DNA of 64,000 nucleotides from Podospora bellae-mahoneyi (Eukaryota > Ascomycota > Sordariomycetes > Sordariales > Podosporaceae). This document shows positions 59,745 through 64,000 of this stretch, piece by piece. Location of the stretch: contig NW_026946359.1 in NCBI RefSeq assembly GCF_035222275.1, forward strand, positions 3,100,001-3,164,000. Reading direction: 5' to 3'. The notes beneath the pieces are model-generated. The model saw nothing but the letters and a program-made list of their open reading frames with translations. It ran no database searches and was not told the DNA's origin. How positions within the stretch are numbered: the stretch's first letter is position 1; each line of letters begins with the position of its first letter. The translations under genes were made by a program, and so were the position numbers.

Positions 59745-62700
59745 TGAGACCGTGTCGGCGGGGGTTACTGGGGAAGAATGGTCGGGTCAGGCGATCGCAG
59801 TCCTGCTGGTAACAATCCGGTTGTTGCGAAGGTGAAGTTGTGACGGGAACACCTTTGGATTTAAGGAGGGGTCCGCTGGGATTAGCTTTCGTGTGCAGCT
59901 TCGGGTGGATGTCGGCTTGGGCGACAGGGAAGACGGGGATAAGGAAAAGATGAAGAGTGCGCCCAGGCAGAAGAGGAAGGATCACGGCGAGCTAATTCAC
60001 TACCGGGTGTTGCGAGCGAGACGCTTGTGCTGGGGTTGGTTTGTTGGAGTGGTGAGATTTTGAGGTTCTGAGCTCGGATGGGTCTATCTACAACTGTGTC
60101 CTTAACCAACGTCAACCCACGGCCGCCGCAAGGCAAGGGCGAGGATCGTGGGTGGGAGGCGTAGTGGGGCCGTACCCCGGGCTTAGCCGCTACAAGTCGA
60201 CGGTCCATCCCTGAGCCGTGCTGAACGCTAGGCTTCAGGTACCCTCTAACAGGAGCTACCTCCCCAACCCCGCTCCAGGAGTTGTTTCGCCAGTGGCCAG
60301 ATCGAACAAAACACCCGAGGCCGAAAGAAACCACCGCCTCGACTAGTACGCTTGTTTCTTTTGTTCTTCTGTGGGTTTATTTCACTCTCCGAGAGATGCT
60401 AATTGTATCAAACGGAGCTAAGCATCTGTTCGGAACCCGCAGCTTCGGGCACCCAGCAAAGATAGACGTCATCGATTCTATTGGACAGCTTCACCTCACA
60501 CATTCCTCGAGGCACTCACTCACTCCCAAGACGTGATGCTATCAAATGGATTGAGTACCTGCCACTTCCGAGTAGCAGTTTATCTGGCCACACTTCCGCC
60601 GTATGTGTCCTGGGCGGACGGCTAAGTATGGATCCATTGCTCCAAAAGCCCGCAGGTGATGCGGGGGAGGTGCAGTAAAGGGTAGGTATCCTTCCGGGCG
60701 GAGACCTCGGGTCGGCCCACCGTTTCCGGCCTTCTTCGGAGGGTATAGCTCGGGCCCGTTCCTGGGTACCGGCTACCTAGTGCTGTTGCTCTAGATAAAC
60801 TGCATCTCCAGCCACGATTTCCATTCTGTAATATTCCTTGAAAATTGGTTGCTGACCTGACCGGACACTTCCCTCAATCAACTGATTGCGAGTCTCAGAG
60901 ACGTGCTTGAGCGGCTGGCTTTGACCTCGGTCAAGACAAAGAGCAACATTTTATTGTGTTCTTTTATGCTGATCGTTTTTGTTTCGCAGAAAACTTTTCA
61001 TAAGAGAAAAGAGCAAATTGAACTACAAGCGACGGCAAGCCTGAGCGTAGAAGCTTACTCACAAAGAGAAGGACTAGTCCAATCCTGTCATTGTATTCGG
61101 GTTTTTGGGTCGAGGCTTTATCTTTTTTGACAAGCAGTCAACACTGATTGGCCCCTCCCTTTCTTGTCAAAGATCAAAATCTTCAACGCCCAGCACAGAG
61201 ACCCGGGCTTCTGCCAAGTAACATGAACACCTACTACCGAACAGGCCGCCCCGAGCCACCGGTATCTTTTTCCCTCATCGGATCGAGTCCCTTGACCTCT
61301 CCTTGTCTCCCATGTGGCAACGGCGAAGCCGCGCAAAGGAAGCAGCTCAACTTTCCACGTGTGATCTTCAAGACCATCGCCGACAAATCCTGCCAACTTG
61401 ATGACCTGCCAGGAGGGAGGCAAGATCTGATGTCAGTGAAACAGACCAAAAAGAGATCAAAGTAACACGAACCACAGTCCAGACAATATGCCCAACTTAT
61501 ACACCAGATCATCCTTCAAGAATAAGCGCCCATATCAAGTGTTGGCCACATAGTCTAATAGAAACGAAACATGATTGTGCCATGACCACACAGCTACCGG
61601 TACTAAATTCCGTCGGGAAACAAGAACATCGGGCTTACCACGCCGTTGAAAAGAGGTCTGACTTGACCCCCAAAATAATCTGTAGCCAACCAGAGGGTAA
61701 GACTACCGCACCAAAGTCCCGTTTAGGAAGGCCGAGATGGGGGTGGGGGAAGTCCAGTACACACACCTCACCTCCATCAGAAAGACAGAACAAAAACGCC
61801 TCACCCGCGATGTGAAAAGTGGGAGAGAGGCGAGCCCGTCCGCCCGTCAACTTCACATATGCAATTCATCGTGCTCCTGTGTCTTCAGCGAACACATCTA
61901 AGCAGGTTACTCACCTCACAAGTTAGGTGTACGCTAGCGAAAGCCAAGAGTTCTTGATTAAAAGCTCAGGTACAGCCGTTAGTGACTAGCTGAAGAACCA
62001 AAATCCCACCTAAATAGCCTGATAGACTTGCAGTGCTTGCGTACACACACATCCCCAGAAATAGCCCTCCCCCTCCCTTGCTCCACTTCGGCCAAACTCC
62101 CCAGATTTCTGGTTTGAGAAGATCAATAGGCGATTCAGCGCGGCTATTTCATCTTCTGGAGGGTAAATGTGCCGTATTGGCACTTATATAATCACGCAAC
62201 TAGACAAACATCCAGATACGCACACTCCCAGCTGATGTACGCTCGGCAGTGCTGGGCTCTGCCATCCCAGATACAACCTCGCAAAGGCCTGATCAGCGAC
62301 CCTCCTCCCACATCCCACCTCGTTTGCCTCCCCGCATCCCACTGGCTTGGGCCAACAGCCGGGTCGGATTGGGAGGTGTGAGATTGGGGATGCAAGGTAC
62401 GGGCTTCATCTCAATTTTTTTCGTCAATGTACCTCATCGTCAAGAGATGAGAATAACTCGCTCGTCAGGGGTCAGCATCTTTGACGGCCCATTCGGCTTG
62501 CCTCATATTTTACAGCTCAAGCAGCTCATCCAACGATGTGATGGTCGTGTAAATTTGAACTCATGTAATTCAAAGACTCGAGAGTCATCACGGTGTATCA
62601 AGCATGGAGTAACCAAACACTGGAAATCTATATTCAAGCCCCTAGAATAAAATCATAACCAAGGACGCCAAACCCATGTCTCAATCCCCACATTTCCCTT

Positions 62701-62767
62701 CCAGTGGTATTTACCCACCTACCCAAGATTATATACCAAGCAAAAAAAAAAAAAAAAAACACAATCT
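59745..62767. other. Intergenic, 3.0 kb
   Basis: Between the SURF4 start and the 3' end of the next minus-strand gene, so it should hold the SURF4 promoter. Only short ORFs without motifs. An A-run lies near 62741-62759. No RNA gene recognised. Confidence 0.5.
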
Positions 62768-64000
62768 TTACTTCCTCCCCCAAGTATCCCCCTCAGGATA
62801 CCTCGGCGGCGGGCTCCCCGTCACCCCCTGGCCACCGCCACTATCCAACTCAGCAGGCGCCTGCACCGGCACCGGCACCGGCGGCGGCGGCGGTGGTGTA
62901 TATCCAAAAGGAGGTAGATACCCCGGCTGCGGACTCGCATGCGCAGAACTACATCTCCTTGTTAGCAACCAACCCATCTCTCACCACATCAACACTCGAG
63001 AGAAATACTCACCGATGCCCAAGCCCATAACTCCCCTCACTAAACCCCGTATGCTGCTGGCTGACATACCCCGGGTGCGCACTCCCCGGCGGGCTGCTCC
63101 CCATCCCGGCATGGTATCCTCCCCCTCCACCGACAACCGGACTCCCATGTTGTCCAAACTGCCCATAAACCCCCCCATCACCAAACCCAGGAACGGTACC
63201 ACCCCCCCCCGGACTCTTCGGATTATAACTAGCAGCCTCAGCCATACTATTCCCCCTCCCCGCCCCAGCAAAGCTCTTCCGATAAGCCTTATCAAACCCA
63301 CCCCTCCTCCCACACAAGTACAGCAACACGGCCGCCAGTACCACAACCGCCGCAGCCCCAATCGCAATCCCCGCTATCGCTCCCGGCGCCAGCCCCCCTC
63401 CCCCATTGTCGTTGTCGTTATCGCCACTAGGAACAGGACTCGTCGTCGGACCGTTCTTAGCACTCTCAGTAGGAAACGGCTCCCCCGGCTCCAACTGGAG
63501 CTTAGCCTGACTGGCCAAAGCAAGCTGGGCGTCAAACGTGGCCGTGGAGTTCGGGTTTATGACTCCGATCATCTGCCAGTCGGTGCAAGAGTTTGGAGCG
63601 GCGCAGTAGAAGAATATGGGGAGGGTGTCGTTCACGCGGACTTCGTAGGAGGGGGGCTATACAAAAAGGGGGTTTAGGACAAGATGGGGGATCTAGAAGG
63701 GAGGGGGGAAACATACCGGATTGAGAATAGCCTGCGGATTAAACACCCCCGTCCAGAACCCTTCCGTGTTTCCGTTCACGTATTCGTAGGGTATGCACGG
63801 GAAGCCGAATTCTGCTCGGGAGACGCGGTGGCCGCCGGGGTAGAAGTTGAACTCTGCAGAGACAACAGCGTTAGTATATTGTTTGGACAAGGGAGAGGGG
63901 GAACGGACTGATGATATCCCCAACATTGGCAGTTGTTTCCTTTGGTGTAAAGGCGTGCCCCTCAAGACCGACAGCTATTGTTCTTGTTGCTAAGGGGGTT
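62768..64000 (-). CDS. Cupredoxin-like cell-surface protein with one membrane helix (3' part)
   Basis: Minus strand, entering from the window edge. Exons 64000-63909 (partial), 63853-63717, 63656-63013 and 62948-62768. The visible product starts in a cupredoxin-like fold: TIAVGLEGHAFTPKETTANV, then FYPGGHRVSRAEFGFPCIPY, GFWTGVFNPQ and PIFFYCAAPNSCTDWQMIGV, a layout typical of fungal extracellular serine-rich cupredoxin-like proteins. A Ser/Thr/Pro-rich stalk leads to one membrane helix (GAIAGIAIGAAAVVVLAAVL) and a Gly/Pro/His-rich cytoplasmic tail of about 140 residues. Whether copper is bound is unsure, since the usual spacing of His and Cys ligands is altered in this family. The first visible intron has donor GTCCGT, weaker than others here, but the product reads through correctly. 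The signal peptide lies outside the window. Confidence 0.85.

Overview
The window is nuclear DNA of a filamentous ascomycete, most likely a sordariomycete of the Podospora/Chaetomium/Neurospora type. Spliceosomal introns are short (mostly 55-80 nt, GTRNGT donors, CTAAC-like branch sites). The housekeeping set (NAB2, HEM14, MED14, glucose-6-phosphate dehydrogenase, RPL33, VMA21, FUN30, ERB1, SURF4) matches this group closely in product sequence, and long intergenic spacers alternate with genes on both strands. No prokaryotic signals, rRNA, tRNA or CRISPR arrays were seen.

Layout. 1-15 kb is a housekeeping block: the 3' part of a Nab2-type poly(A)-RNA-binding protein (+), mitochondrial protoporphyrinogen oxidase HEM14 (+), Mediator subunit MED14 (-), glucose-6-phosphate dehydrogenase (-, six exons with a 21-nt microexon) and ribosomal protein eL33 (+, five exons with a 10-nt microexon). 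15.1-20.9 kb has no recognisable gene. 20.9-31.1 kb carries a DUF2406-like protein (+), the V-ATPase assembly factor VMA21 (-), a Fun30/SMARCAD1 remodeller (+) and a patatin-like phospholipase-fold protein (+) that lacks the expected catalytic residues.

31.1-41.7 kb is the most unusual part. It holds a dead cassette of four convergent or divergent genes: a small lectin-like beta-propeller gene (-), a large conserved protein of unknown function (A, +), a DUF6603 protein (B, -) and a second large conserved protein (C, +). Each is broken by several frameshifts, and A and C also by in-frame stops. Genes on both sides are intact over kilobases, so sequencing error is an unlikely explanation. I read this as recent loss of a whole accessory system. 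The protein segments are still well conserved and no AT-shift (RIP) is apparent.

41.7-46.9 kb is gene-poor with a weak ~120-bp direct repeat. 46.9-64 kb carries an uncharacterised protein (+), a secreted GDSL/SGNH esterase (+), ribosome-biogenesis factor ERB1 (-), a Zn2Cys6 regulator (+), the cargo receptor SURF4/Erv29 (-) and the 3' part of a cupredoxin-like membrane-anchored cell-surface protein (-), with short hairpin-bearing repeats at 57.7 and 58.2 kb.

Exons in several unrelated genes here begin rich in C on the coding strand and turn rich in G toward their 3' end. In the patatin-like gene the pattern restarts after an intron.
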